Source: Neoroseomonas lacus (GTDB lineage: Bacteria; Pseudomonadota; Alphaproteobacteria; Acetobacterales; Acetobacteraceae). Taken from it: a DNA stretch of 64,000 nucleotides. A model generated the notes under the pieces. That model saw only the letters and a program-made list of their open reading frames with translations, did not search any database and was not told where the DNA came from. The DNA is taken from the NCBI RefSeq assembly GCF_014644535.1, contig NZ_BMKW01000003.1, positions 404,553 to 468,552 on the forward strand, written 5' to 3'. Both the position numbers and the translations under genes were made by a program. Positions 24,704 through 33,618 of the stretch are shown here, piece by piece (the stretch's first letter is position 1; the number at the start of each line of letters is the position of its first letter).

Positions 24704-27216
24704 TAGCGCTGGCGGTCGCGCGGCCTGCCCTTGGCGGCGGGGCTCGTGCGCCCGCGACCGGGGGTCCCCTGCATGAGCTGGAACACCATGCCGCCGGTTC
24801 GTGCATTCGCCTCGGCCAAGCGGGCCTCCACGGCGTCGCCCATCCGGAACACCAGTCTTGTCCTGCGACCGGCCAACGATTGCGTGGCCTCGTCCAAATC
24901 CCATCGGTCGTCCGGCAGCGATCCGAGCGGGACGATCCCGCTGGCCCCGTTCTCCTCCACCGTGACGAAGAGGCCGAAGCGAGTCACCCCGGAAATACGG
25001 GCCTCGAATGTTTCTCCCATCCGTTGTGCCATATGCGCCGCGAGGTAGCGGTCCACCGCGTCACGCTCGGCCGCCGCGGCCCGGCGTTCGGTGGAGGTGA
25101 TGTGCTCGGCGGTGTCGGGGAAGCGGGCGGCTTCGCCCTCATCCAGCCCGTCGCGGCCAAACTTCAGGCCGCGGATCAACGCTCGATGCACCAGCAGATC
25201 GGCATAGCGGCGGATCGGCGACGTGAAATGCGCATAGCGCGGCAGCGCCAGCCCGAAATGACCGAGATTGTCGGGCGAATAGGCCGCCTGGGACTGGCCG
25301 CGCAGCACTGCTTCATTCACCAGCCGCTCATGCGGCGTGCCGCGCACCTTCTCGAGCACGCGGGCGAAGTCGCGCGGGTGCAGCCGGTCACCCTGCGGCA
25401 GCGAGACGTCGAAGGTGGCGAGGAACTGCCGCAGCCCTTCGAGCTTCTGGTCCGAGGGGCGGTCATGCACGCGGTACATGCAGGGCTGCACCAGGCGTTC
25501 CAGCTCCTCCGCCGCGCAGACATTGGCGGCGACCATGAATTCCTCGATCAGCCGATGGGCGTCGAGCCTGGCGCGCGGCACGATGGCGGCGACGCGGCCC
25601 TGCGGGTCGAGTTCCACCTTGCGTTCCGGCACGTCGAGATCGAGCGTGCCGCGCTTCTCCCGCGCCGCCAGCAGCGCGCGGAAGGCGCCGTACAGCCGCG
25701 CGACATGGCCGGCGGGCAGGGCGGCCGGGTCGGTGCCGGCGTCATGGGCTGCCTGCACTTCCTCATAGGTCAGCCGGGCGGCCGATCGCATGATGCCGCG
25801 GCCGAAGGCGTGCGACTGCTTCCGCCCTTCGCTGTCAAAGCGCATCTCGACGAACAGGCAGCCGCGATCTTCGGCTGGCCGCAGGCTGCACCAGCCATTG
25901 GAGAGCGCCTCGGGCAGCATCGGCACGACACGGTCGGGGAAATAGACCGAATTGCCGCGCGCCCAGGCCTCGCGGTCGAGCGCCGATGCCGTGGTGACGT
26001 AATGCGCGACATCGGCGATGGCGACGAGCACCTTCCAGCCGGCGCCCTCCGCCTCGGCGAAGACGGCGTCGTCGAAGTCGCGCGCATCCTCGCCATCGAT
26101 GGTGACCAGCGGCGTCTCGCGCAGGTCGGTGCGGCCATGCGCCGCGACGCCGCGGGCGCGCTCGGCCTGCTGCACCGCCTCGGCCGGGAAAACGTCCGGG
26201 ATGCCGTGGGCATGAATGCAGACCAGCGAGACCGAGCGCGGTTCGCCCATCGTCCCGAGCCGCTCGATGATGCGCGCCGGCTTGGGGCCGAAATGCCGGG
26301 CCGAGGGCAGCGGCTCGGCGAGCACGATCTCGCCCGGCCTGGCCCCGCCTTCCTCGCCGCGCGGCACTTCCCAGATGCCCTTCTGCCGCCGGTCGGTCGG
26401 GATGATGCGGCCTTCCTCGAACACCCCGAGAATGCGGGCCGGCGGCGCGCCGCCGATGCGCTTGAAGGTGCGCCCCTCATACTTGCCCGGCCCGATCGGC
26501 TTGAGCCGGGCGAGTACCTTCTCCCCCGCCGTCAGCGCCGGCCGCCCGGCCGGTTCGGGATGCATGTAGATGACCGGCGGCCGGTCCTCGCCGCGCCAGC
26601 CGACCGGCTTGGCGATCGGGTCGCCATCAGGGTCGGTGCCGGTGATCTCGACCGGCGCGATCTCCGGCAGGCGTGACGGGGCGATGACGCCGCGCTTGCC
26701 GGCCGGCGTCGCCCCACCCTCGGCCGCAAGTTCGCGCATCAGCAGCCGCAATTCCTGCCGCTGGTCGGCGGTCAGGCCGAAGGCGCGGGCGATGTCCGAT
26801 TTGGTGACGCGCCCGGCGGCGGTCGCGAGGAATTCCCGCAGCGCCGCCTTGGTCGGCATCGGGGCGGGTTCATCGGGCCGGACGGCTGCACGGCGGCGGG
26901 AACTGGCCTGCGGGCGGGCGGTGGGCGGAGCGCCGTTGGCCTCGCCGCGCGCGGCCCGACCTGCCCGCGCCGCAGGCGGCGCCTTGGCAGCATCGGGTGT
27001 GTCGCGCCGGGCCTCGGTCGGCGCCGTGGCGCCTGGCGCGGCGGCAGCGTCATGCGTCGCCCGCTGGCGCCGGGCATCCTGCGCCGCCGCATCCTCCGCC
27101 GCGGCGGCGCGGGGGCGGGTGCTCTTGCCCGAGCGCGTCACCTTGCCGCCGCCGACGGTCTTGCCCGTCCGCGTGCGCGCCTTGTGCCCCTTGGGCGGCG
27201 GCCCGCGGCGGACCAT
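24703..27216 (-). CDS. rnr: Ribonuclease R
   Basis: An 837-aa processive 3'-5' exoribonuclease. Order of parts: a basic Ala/Lys/Arg-rich tail of about 130 residues at the N-terminus, a winged-helix domain (LREFLATAAGRVTKSDIARA), cold-shock domains, the RNB catalytic domain with VTIDGEDARDFDDAVFAE (metal-binding Asp residues) and a C-terminal S1 domain (ARISGVTRFGLFVTVEENGA). Standard RNase R is about 740-810 aa, so only the disordered N-terminus is long. Its ATG overlaps the topA stop by one base (TGATG), and the S41 peptidase follows directly, so all three should be co-transcribed. Confidence 0.96.
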   Translation of the reverse strand: MVRRGPPPKGHKARTRTGKTVGGGKVTRSGKSTRPRAAAAEDAAAQDARRQRATHDAAAAPGATAPTEARRDTPDAAKAPPAARAGRAARGEANGAPPTARPQASSRRRAAVRPDEPAPMPTKAALREFLATAAGRVTKSDIARAFGLTADQRQELRLLMRELAAEGGATPAGKRGVIAPSRLPEIAPVEITGTDPDGDPIAKPVGWRGEDRPPVIYMHPEPAGRPALTAGEKVLARLKPIGPGKYEGRTFKRIGGAPPARILGVFEEGRIIPTDRRQKGIWEVPRGEEGGARPGEIVLAEPLPSARHFGPKPARIIERLGTMGEPRSVSLVCIHAHGIPDVFPAEAVQQAERARGVAAHGRTDLRETPLVTIDGEDARDFDDAVFAEAEGAGWKVLVAIADVAHYVTTASALDREAWARGNSVYFPDRVVPMLPEALSNGWCSLRPAEDRGCLFVEMRFDSEGRKQSHAFGRGIMRSAARLTYEEVQAAHDAGTDPAALPAGHVARLYGAFRALLAAREKRGTLDLDVPERKVELDPQGRVAAIVPRARLDAHRLIEEFMVAANVCAAEELERLVQPCMYRVHDRPSDQKLEGLRQFLATFDVSLPQGDRLHPRDFARVLEKVRGTPHERLVNEAVLRGQSQAAYSPDNLGHFGLALPRYAHFTSPIRRYADLLVHRALIRGLKFGRDGLDEGEAARFPDTAEHITSTERRAAAAERDAVDRYLAAHMAQRMGETFEARISGVTRFGLFVTVEENGASGIVPLGSLPDDRWDLDEATQSLAGRRTRLVFRMGDAVEARLAEANARTGGMVFQLMQGTPGRGRTSPAAKGRPRDRQR

Positions 27217-29933
27217 CAGCCGACCGACTTGCTGGCGGCTTTGGCCTTCGGCTTCGCTTTGGCCGGTGCCTTCGCCTTGGCTTTCGCCGGCGCCTTCTTC
27301 GCAGCCGGCTTGGCGGCCGCCTTGCGCGCCGGCGCCTTGGCGGCGGGCGCCTCGCCATTTGCCGCCTTCTTGGTCGACTTCGGCGCGGCGGCCTTGCGCC
27401 CGGCCGGGCCGCGCGGCTTCAGGGCCTTGCCCTTCTCCGCCAGCAGCGCGACGGCGTCCTCGAGGCTGATATCCTCCATCGCCACGTCGCGCGGCAGGTT
27501 GGCGACTGTCTTGCCATGCTGGGCATAGGGGCCGAAGCGCCCCTTGCGGACGCTCACCGGCTCCTTGTCCTTCGGATGCACGCCGAGTTCGCGCACCCGC
27601 GCCCGCGCATCGGCCAGCAGCACCAGCGCCCGGTTCATGCCGACGGTCAGCACGTCGTCATCCTTGTCGAGCGACTTGAACACCGTCCCGCACCGGACAT
27701 AAGGCCCGAAGCGCCCAAGCCCGGCGGTGATCTCCTCGCCTGTCTCCGGGTCGAAGCCGATGGCGCGCGGCAGGGAGAGCAGCCCCAGTGCCTGATCCAG
27801 CGTAACAATATCGGGCGTTATTCCATTGGGAAGGCTTGTTCTTTTCGGCTTGGTCGGCTTGCCCTTGGCATCCGTCCCGGGCTCGCCGAGCTGGATGTAG
27901 AAGCCATAGGGCCCGCGCTTCATCGTCACCGTCTGGCCAGTGGCCGGGTCGTTGCCGAGTTCCTGTTCAGCCGGCGCCGCCCCTTCGCCCTCGCCGGAAT
28001 CAACGCCGAAGGGCCGAGTGTAACGGCATTCCGGGTAGTTCGAGCAGCCGATGAAGGCCCCCGTCCGCCCCAGCCGCAACCCCAGCCGCCCATTGCCGCA
28101 GGTCGGGCACAGCCGCGGGTCGGTGCCGTCGGCCCGCGCGGGGAAGATGTGCGGGCCGAGATCCTCGTCCAGCGCATCGATCACGTCGCGGATCTTGAGA
28201 TCGCGCGTCGCCTCGACAGCGGCGGAGAATTCCGACCAGAAGGCGCGCATCACCGCCCGCCAATCGGCCTCGCCGGCCGAGATGGAATCGAGCTTCTCCT
28301 CCATCGCCGACGTGAAGCCGGTATCGACGTATTTGTCGAAGAACCGCACCAGGAACGTCGTCACCATCCGCCCGAGGTCCTGCGCGATGAAGCGTCGCTT
28401 CTCCAGCGTCACATACTTCAAGTCCTGCAACCGCTGCAGGATCGAGGCATAGGTCGATGGCCGCCCGATCCCCAGCTCCTCCAGCCGCTTGACCAGCGAG
28501 GCTTCCGAGAATCGCGGCGGCGGCTGGGTGAAATGCTGGCTCGCGGTGATGGCGCCACGCTTGAGCGGGTCCCGCTCGGCCATCGGCGGCAGGATGCGGC
28601 TCTCGTCATCCTCGGTCGGTTCGGCAGGCTTGATGCCGGCGCGCGCATCGGCCGCGCGGTCGTCCTCATCCTCGCGGTACAGCTTCAGGAAGCCGTCGAA
28701 AGCCACGACGGAACCCGTTGCCCGGAAACGAATCTTCCCATCCTCGCTGGCAATGTCCACCGCCGTCTGGTCCAGCTCCGCCGCGCTCATCTGCGACGCC
28801 ACTGCGCGCTTCCAGATCAACTCGTACAGCCGCCCCTGGGCGCCATCCAACTCGCGCCCCATGGCTTCCGGCGTGCGGGTCACATCGGTCGGGCGAATGG
28901 CTTCGTGCGCTTCCTGGGCGTTCTTCTGCTTCGACTGATACTCGCGCGGCGTCACCGGCATGTAGTCCGGCCCGAAGGCGTCCTTCACATGCTCGCGGAT
29001 GGCGGCAATCGCCTCCCGTGCCATCGAGACACCATCGGTTCGCATATAAGTGATGTGCCCGGCCTCATAGAGCTGCTGGGCGGTGCGCATCGCCTGCTGC
29101 GCGCCCATCCCCAGCTTGCGGCTGGCCTCCATCTGCAGGGTCGAGGTCATGAAGGGCGGCGGCGGGTTGCGCCTGCTGCGCTTCTTCTCGACCGACGCCA
29201 CCGCATAGGTCGCCGCCTCCGCCAGCCCCTTCGCCCGGTTCGCGCTGCCGGCCTCGTTCAGGTCGAACTGGTCGAGCTTCTTCCCATCCAGATGCGTCAT
29301 CCGCGCCGTGAAGGGCGCGCCCGCCGGCGTCTGGAACTTCGCCTCGATCGACCAGTATTCGCGCGCCTTAAAGGCCTCGATCTCGGCCTCGCGCTCGCAG
29401 ATCAGCCGCAGCGCGACCGACTGCACGCGCCCCGCCGAGCGCGACCCCGGCAGCTTGCGCCACAGCAGCGGCGAGAGCGTGTACCCCACCAGGTAATCCA
29501 GCGCGCGCCGCGCCAGGTACGCGTCGATCAGCGGCACATCCAACTCGCGCGGATGCTCCACCGCGTATTGGACGGCCCGCTTGGTGATCTCGTTGAAGGT
29601 GATGCGCTGGACATCTTTGCCCTTCAGCGCCCCACGCTGGCCGAGCATGTCCTTCACATGCCAGGAGATCGCCTCGCCTTCGCGATCCGGGTCGGTGGCC
29701 AGCCACAGCCGCTTCGCCCCCTTCAGCGCCTGCGCGATCTTGCCGACCTGGGCCTCGCCGCGCCCATCCTTGCCCCAGACCATCGCGAAATCCTGGTCGG
29801 GCAGGACGGCGCCGTCCTTCTCCTCGAGGTCCCGGACATGCCCGAAGGAGGCAAGAACGGTGAAGTCACGCCCGAGATACTTCTCGATCGTCTTGGCCTT
29901 GGCCGGCGATTCCACCACGACAACATCGGACAT
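27216..29933 (-). CDS. topA: DNA topoisomerase I
   Basis: A 905-aa type IA topoisomerase that relaxes negative supercoils. The Toprim domain is at the start (VVVVESPAKAKTIEKYLG; LATDPDREGEAISWH). The catalytic tyrosine is in HITYMRTDGVSM near residue 300. One zinc ribbon is seen (CPTCGNGRLGLRLG with CSNYPECRY) followed by repeats of the TopA C-terminal type (GRFGPYVRCG; GRFGPYAQHG). The last 70 residues are a Lys/Ala/Pro-rich tail typical of high-GC alphaproteobacteria. It sits in the conserved dprA-topA-rnr order, nine bases after dprA. Confidence 0.97.
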   Translation of the reverse strand: MSDVVVVESPAKAKTIEKYLGRDFTVLASFGHVRDLEEKDGAVLPDQDFAMVWGKDGRGEAQVGKIAQALKGAKRLWLATDPDREGEAISWHVKDMLGQRGALKGKDVQRITFNEITKRAVQYAVEHPRELDVPLIDAYLARRALDYLVGYTLSPLLWRKLPGSRSAGRVQSVALRLICEREAEIEAFKAREYWSIEAKFQTPAGAPFTARMTHLDGKKLDQFDLNEAGSANRAKGLAEAATYAVASVEKKRSRRNPPPPFMTSTLQMEASRKLGMGAQQAMRTAQQLYEAGHITYMRTDGVSMAREAIAAIREHVKDAFGPDYMPVTPREYQSKQKNAQEAHEAIRPTDVTRTPEAMGRELDGAQGRLYELIWKRAVASQMSAAELDQTAVDIASEDGKIRFRATGSVVAFDGFLKLYREDEDDRAADARAGIKPAEPTEDDESRILPPMAERDPLKRGAITASQHFTQPPPRFSEASLVKRLEELGIGRPSTYASILQRLQDLKYVTLEKRRFIAQDLGRMVTTFLVRFFDKYVDTGFTSAMEEKLDSISAGEADWRAVMRAFWSEFSAAVEATRDLKIRDVIDALDEDLGPHIFPARADGTDPRLCPTCGNGRLGLRLGRTGAFIGCSNYPECRYTRPFGVDSGEGEGAAPAEQELGNDPATGQTVTMKRGPYGFYIQLGEPGTDAKGKPTKPKRTSLPNGITPDIVTLDQALGLLSLPRAIGFDPETGEEITAGLGRFGPYVRCGTVFKSLDKDDDVLTVGMNRALVLLADARARVRELGVHPKDKEPVSVRKGRFGPYAQHGKTVANLPRDVAMEDISLEDAVALLAEKGKALKPRGPAGRKAAAPKSTKKAANGEAPAAKAPARKAAAKPAAKKAPAKAKAKAPAKAKPKAKAASKSVG

Positions 29934-29942
29934 TCGGTCGGA

Positions 29943-31049
29943 TCACCCGTTTGGACTGCGCATGACGCGATGACCGGGGAGCAGTTCCACCCGGCCCTCA
30001 AGTTCCAGATCGGTCAGCACGGCCTGGAGTTCAGGAGCCGTCAGGTGGCAGCGCCGCAGCACCTCGTCAACCGATACTGGTGACAATCCAATCAATTCAA
30101 TAACTTCATCGGACCCCTCCGGGGGTGCGCCAAGCCCATCTGCCGCTTCCGCCGCGCCGTGGGCCTCCGCCGAGCCCATCCGGGCCGGGTCGAACAGCGG
30201 CCCGGCGCGCGGCGCCTCGGGCAGGTGGTCGAGCACGTCATCGGCGCTTTCGGTGAGATGCGCCCCCTGCCGGATCAGGTCGTTCGACCCCCGGCAGCGC
30301 GGGTCGAGTGGCGAGCCCGGCACGGCGAACACCTCGCGCCCCTGTTCCAGCGCCATCCGCGCCGTGATCAGCGTGCCCGACCGGTGCGCCGCCTCCACCA
30401 CCACCACGCCGAGCGACAGCCCAGCCACGATGCGGTTCCGCTTGGGGAAGTGCCGGTTCTGCGGCGCGGTGCCCAAGGGGCTCTCGGCCACCACCGCGCC
30501 ATGTTCAGCGATCCGCGCTACCAACTCCGCATTCTCCTGCGGGTACGGCACATCGAGCCCACCCGGCAGCACGGCGATGGTCCCGCCCGTCCGCAGCGCC
30601 CCCTCATGCGCCGCGGTGTCGATCCCCCGCGCCAGGCCCGACACCACGGTCAGCCCCTTGCCCGCCAGTGCCGCCGACAATTCCTCCGCCACGCGCCGCC
30701 CGGCCGAGGAGGCGTTGCGCGCCCCCACCACCGCCACCGCCGGCGCTGCCAGCAGAGACGCGTCCCCCACCACCGCCAAGGCCGGCGGCGCATCCGCCAA
30801 CAGAGCCAGCAGCGGCGGATAGAGCGGGTCATCAAGGAACACGAAGCGCCCACCAAGCTTCGCCAGCGCGGCGACTTCCCGCCGCGCGGCGGCCTCCGCG
30901 GGTGGGGCATAGGCCGTCGCGCGCTTGGCCGAGAGCGCCGGCAGGGCAGCCAATGCCGCCTCCGGATCGCCATGGCGGGCCAGCAGCCGACGGAAGGTGA
31001 GGGGGCCGATGCCGTCGGTGCGCGCCAAGCGTAGCCGCGCCAGGGTCAT
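29943..31049 (-). CDS. dprA: DNA-processing protein DprA
   Basis: A 368-aa protein that loads RecA onto incoming single-stranded DNA during transformation. An N-terminal SAM-like helical domain (RLARTDGIGPLTFRRLLARH) precedes the Rossmann domain with VAVVGARNASSAGRRVAEEL, TVVSGLARGIDTAAHEGAL and KRNRIVAGLSLGVVVVEA. A winged-helix DML1-like domain closes the protein (LIGLSPVSVDEVLRRCHL). The start at MTLARLRL is the first ATG with sensible composition. In related genomes dprA directly follows plsY; here about 4.3 kb of other genes separate the two. Confidence 0.96.
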   Translation of the reverse strand: MTLARLRLARTDGIGPLTFRRLLARHGDPEAALAALPALSAKRATAYAPPAEAAARREVAALAKLGGRFVFLDDPLYPPLLALLADAPPALAVVGDASLLAAPAVAVVGARNASSAGRRVAEELSAALAGKGLTVVSGLARGIDTAAHEGALRTGGTIAVLPGGLDVPYPQENAELVARIAEHGAVVAESPLGTAPQNRHFPKRNRIVAGLSLGVVVVEAAHRSGTLITARMALEQGREVFAVPGSPLDPRCRGSNDLIRQGAHLTESADDVLDHLPEAPRAGPLFDPARMGSAEAHGAAEAADGLGAPPEGSDEVIELIGLSPVSVDEVLRRCHLTAPELQAVLTDLELEGRVELLPGHRVMRSPNG

Positions 31050-31241
31050 GGCTGGTCGCCGCCCCGGTGGACGCCGGCACGCGACAAGGCAAGAGCGCGG
31101 CCTCCCACCCCACCGGTGATGGGCGTCAGCGCGGGGACCGATATCCAGGAAATCTCGTTCACGCGAAAAATATACTATGAAATTCAATCAATACGCGAGA
31201 TGGCGCCTGAGCAGCCAAGATACCGGATCAAGCGCTCCGAC

Positions 31242-31258
31242 CCGATCAGGATCTGCTC
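31242..31258 (+). repeat. Direct repeat left of the dprA-plsY insertion
   Basis: CCGATCAGGATCTGCTC differs at two positions from CCGATCGGGATATGCTC at 34753-34769, in the same orientation. It abuts the stop codon of the methyltransferase gene. The longer form of this sequence resembles a common alphaproteobacterial intergenic repeat. Confidence 0.45.
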
Positions 31259-32043
31259 TAACCCTTCAACCCCTTCACCGCATTGGCTGTGGCCTGGATG
31301 GTGATGCCACCGTCTGGCTCGTCCGGCAGCCGCGCCCTGACCCGCCGACGCAACTCCTCCGCCGTCTCGCGAGGCAGGTCGGCCATCGCCGCGACCATGG
31401 CCGGCCCCTCGACGCTGGTCTGCCAAAACGTGTCGAAATCCGCGAAGCGCCGCGTCACGGTGATCGACCGCAGCGCAACATCGCGAAGACCGGCCGCCGA
31501 CCAAAGCGCCGCCATGTTCTCCTGCCGCGCAGCGTCCGCCGAGGGCGGCTGCGGCACGCTCATCCCCAACGCCCGCATCTCGTCATGGATCACCGCGATC
31601 GGGAAACCACCCCCCGCCAGATCCCAGGCATAGGCGGCAACGATCCCGCCCGGCGCCACGATCCGCGCCATCTCCGCCACCCCGCGCGCCGGCTCAGGCA
31701 CGAAGAACAGCACCAGCGCCATCATCGCCGCATCGACGCTGGCATCGGCATAGGGCAGGGCCATCGCGCTGCCCTCCTCGAACCGCACGGCCCGCCCCGC
31801 CAAGCGCTTCCGCGCGTAATCGAGTTGTCCCGCCGAGGGATCGATCGCCTCGATCATCGCCGGCGCGCAGCGCTCCAGCAGCAATTCGGTCGAGGCCCCG
31901 TTTCCGCAACCGATATCGGCCCATCGCAGCCCGGGCGGCGGCGCCACCCAATCGAGAAAGACATCGCCCGCCAGGCGGCTCCAGCCACCCATGAAGCGCT
32001 CATACGCTGCCCCGTCGCCGAAGACGATCGGTGTGTCCACCAT
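31258..32043 (-). CDS. Class I SAM-dependent methyltransferase (UbiE/Methyltransf_11 type)
   Basis: A 261-aa methyltransferase. Motif I is LRWADIGCGNGASTELLL, motif II IEAIDPSAGQLDYARKRL, and the post-motif region ALPYADASVDAAMMALVL and ARIVAPGGIVAAYAWDL is of the Methyltransf_11 kind. The substrate is not predictable. It is divergent from the TPR gene with about 100 bases between them. It forms part of a three-gene segment placed between plsY and dprA, which are normally adjacent. Confidence 0.88.
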   Translation of the reverse strand: MVDTPIVFGDGAAYERFMGGWSRLAGDVFLDWVAPPPGLRWADIGCGNGASTELLLERCAPAMIEAIDPSAGQLDYARKRLAGRAVRFEEGSAMALPYADASVDAAMMALVLFFVPEPARGVAEMARIVAPGGIVAAYAWDLAGGGFPIAVIHDEMRALGMSVPQPPSADAARQENMAALWSAAGLRDVALRSITVTRRFADFDTFWQTSVEGPAMVAAMADLPRETAEELRRRVRARLPDEPDGGITIQATANAVKGLKG

Positions 32044-32144
32044 GGTTGTGGTCCTCCCTGGTCAGGGCGTCGGCCACCGGCCCGCTTGCCATGCTGCGCC
32101 CGCCGCGCGCTAACTTCCACACAATGAAGCGCCCAGGAGGACCC

Positions 32145-33440
32145 ATGCTGACGGACCGCTACGACCTGCCCGTCTCCACCACCTCCATCGCCGCGCGGGA
32201 CGCCTATGGCCGCGGCCTCGACCTGCTGCTGATGCTCCACGCCGGCATCCTCGACGCCTTCGACGAGGCCATCGCCGCCGACCCCGGCTTCGCCCTGGCC
32301 CATGTCGGCCGCGCCCAGATCCTGCTTATGTTCGCCGACGCCGCCGGCGCCCGCGCCTCGCTCGACCAGGCCGAAGCCCTCGCCCCCGGCGTCACCGCCC
32401 GCGAAGCCAGCCAGATCCGCTTCTTCCGCACCCTGATGACGAGCCCCATCGCCACCACCATCGCCGCGATGGAAGACCACCTCGCGCAATGGCCGCGCGA
32501 CGCCATCGTGCTCAACACCACCGCCAACCCGAACGGCCTGCTCGGCTCCTCCGGCGAAGTTGGCCAGAAGGCCCGCCTCGCCGCCCTCATGACGAACCTC
32601 GCCCCCCATTACGGCGAGGATTGGTGGTTCGATTCCAGCTACGCCATGGCGCTGTGCGAGGACGGCCAGCGCGACGCCGCCCGCCCCATCATCGCCCGCT
32701 CCTTCGCTCGGCAACCCGCCAGCGGCTGGATCGCCCACTCCCAGGCCCACCTCTATTACGAGGACGGCGAACCCGAGACCGCCCGCGCCTTCCTCGCCGA
32801 CTGGCTGAAAACCTACCCCCGCGGCGGCATCCTCCACGGCCACCTGCACTGGCACCAGGCGCTCGGCGCCCTGGCCGAAGGCGACCTCGACAGCGCCTGC
32901 CGCCTCTACCGCGAGGCGATCTCCCTGACCGGCCATAGCGGCTTCCCCCGCCAGAAGCTGCAGGACGCCGTCTCCTTCCTCTGGCGCGTCGAACTCGCCG
33001 GCGCCCCGCGCGACGAAACCGCCTGGCGCGACCTCCACGACTTCGCCCTCCGCCACTTCCCCCAAGCCAACGTCGCCTTCGCCGACCTGCACGTCGTGCT
33101 GGCCCAAAGCATCGCCGGCGACAGCACCGGCCTCGACGCCCGCATCCGCCAGATGGAAGACCTCGCCCGCACCGGCCGCTACCCCTCCGGCCCCGTCATC
33201 CCCACTACCGCCCGCGCCTTCCGCGCCTTCCAGTGTGGCGATTTCTCCACCGTCATCGAGACTCTCGAACCCCTCCTGGCCGAGAGCGAACGCATCGGCG
33301 GCAGCCGCGCGCAGACGGATCTGGTGGAGTTCACGCTGCTCAAGGCGTGTGTGCAGGCGGGCAGGGTGGACGACCTCCGGCGGCTGGTCGGGGCGAGGCG
33401 GCCGGGGCCGGCGGGGATTCCGGTGGCGGGGGTGCATTGA
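32145..33440 (+). CDS. Tetratricopeptide-repeat protein
   Basis: A 431-aa soluble helical protein. FDEAIAADPGFALAHVGRAQ is a clear TPR motif, and weaker repeats continue (DWWFDSSYAMALCEDGQRDA; AHSQAHLYYEDGEPETARAF; HGHLHWHQALGALAEGDLDS; ARAFRAFQCGDFSTVIETLE). The layout matches a TPR-like family found in Proteobacteria without assigned activity. AGGAGG five bases before the ATG at 32145 fixes the start. The EamA exporter follows on the same strand after about 180 bases. Confidence 0.85.
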   Translation: MLTDRYDLPVSTTSIAARDAYGRGLDLLLMLHAGILDAFDEAIAADPGFALAHVGRAQILLMFADAAGARASLDQAEALAPGVTAREASQIRFFRTLMTSPIATTIAAMEDHLAQWPRDAIVLNTTANPNGLLGSSGEVGQKARLAALMTNLAPHYGEDWWFDSSYAMALCEDGQRDAARPIIARSFARQPASGWIAHSQAHLYYEDGEPETARAFLADWLKTYPRGGILHGHLHWHQALGALAEGDLDSACRLYREAISLTGHSGFPRQKLQDAVSFLWRVELAGAPRDETAWRDLHDFALRHFPQANVAFADLHVVLAQSIAGDSTGLDARIRQMEDLARTGRYPSGPVIPTTARAFRAFQCGDFSTVIETLEPLLAESERIGGSRAQTDLVEFTLLKACVQAGRVDDLRRLVGARRPGPAGIPVAGVH

Positions 33441-33618
33441 ACCCCGATGGGCCGCCGCCGGCACCCCCCTCCGGGGGCAACTGCCACGGACGGGCGCAGG
33501 GTCCCCGGGGCGGATCTGCCGCAGACGGATGCGGCAGCCGTCCCGCTGCGATCCATTGGCGGCGTCGTCAATGGATGCCCGGCCACTCCATCGGTCGACA
33601 TGCCGCTGGAGGTTTCGC

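Noticed and set aside
26997..30083. 1028-codon plus-strand frame across rnr and topA
   Set aside because: Antisense to two well-recognised genes; no ribosome site and a composition typical of shadow frames.
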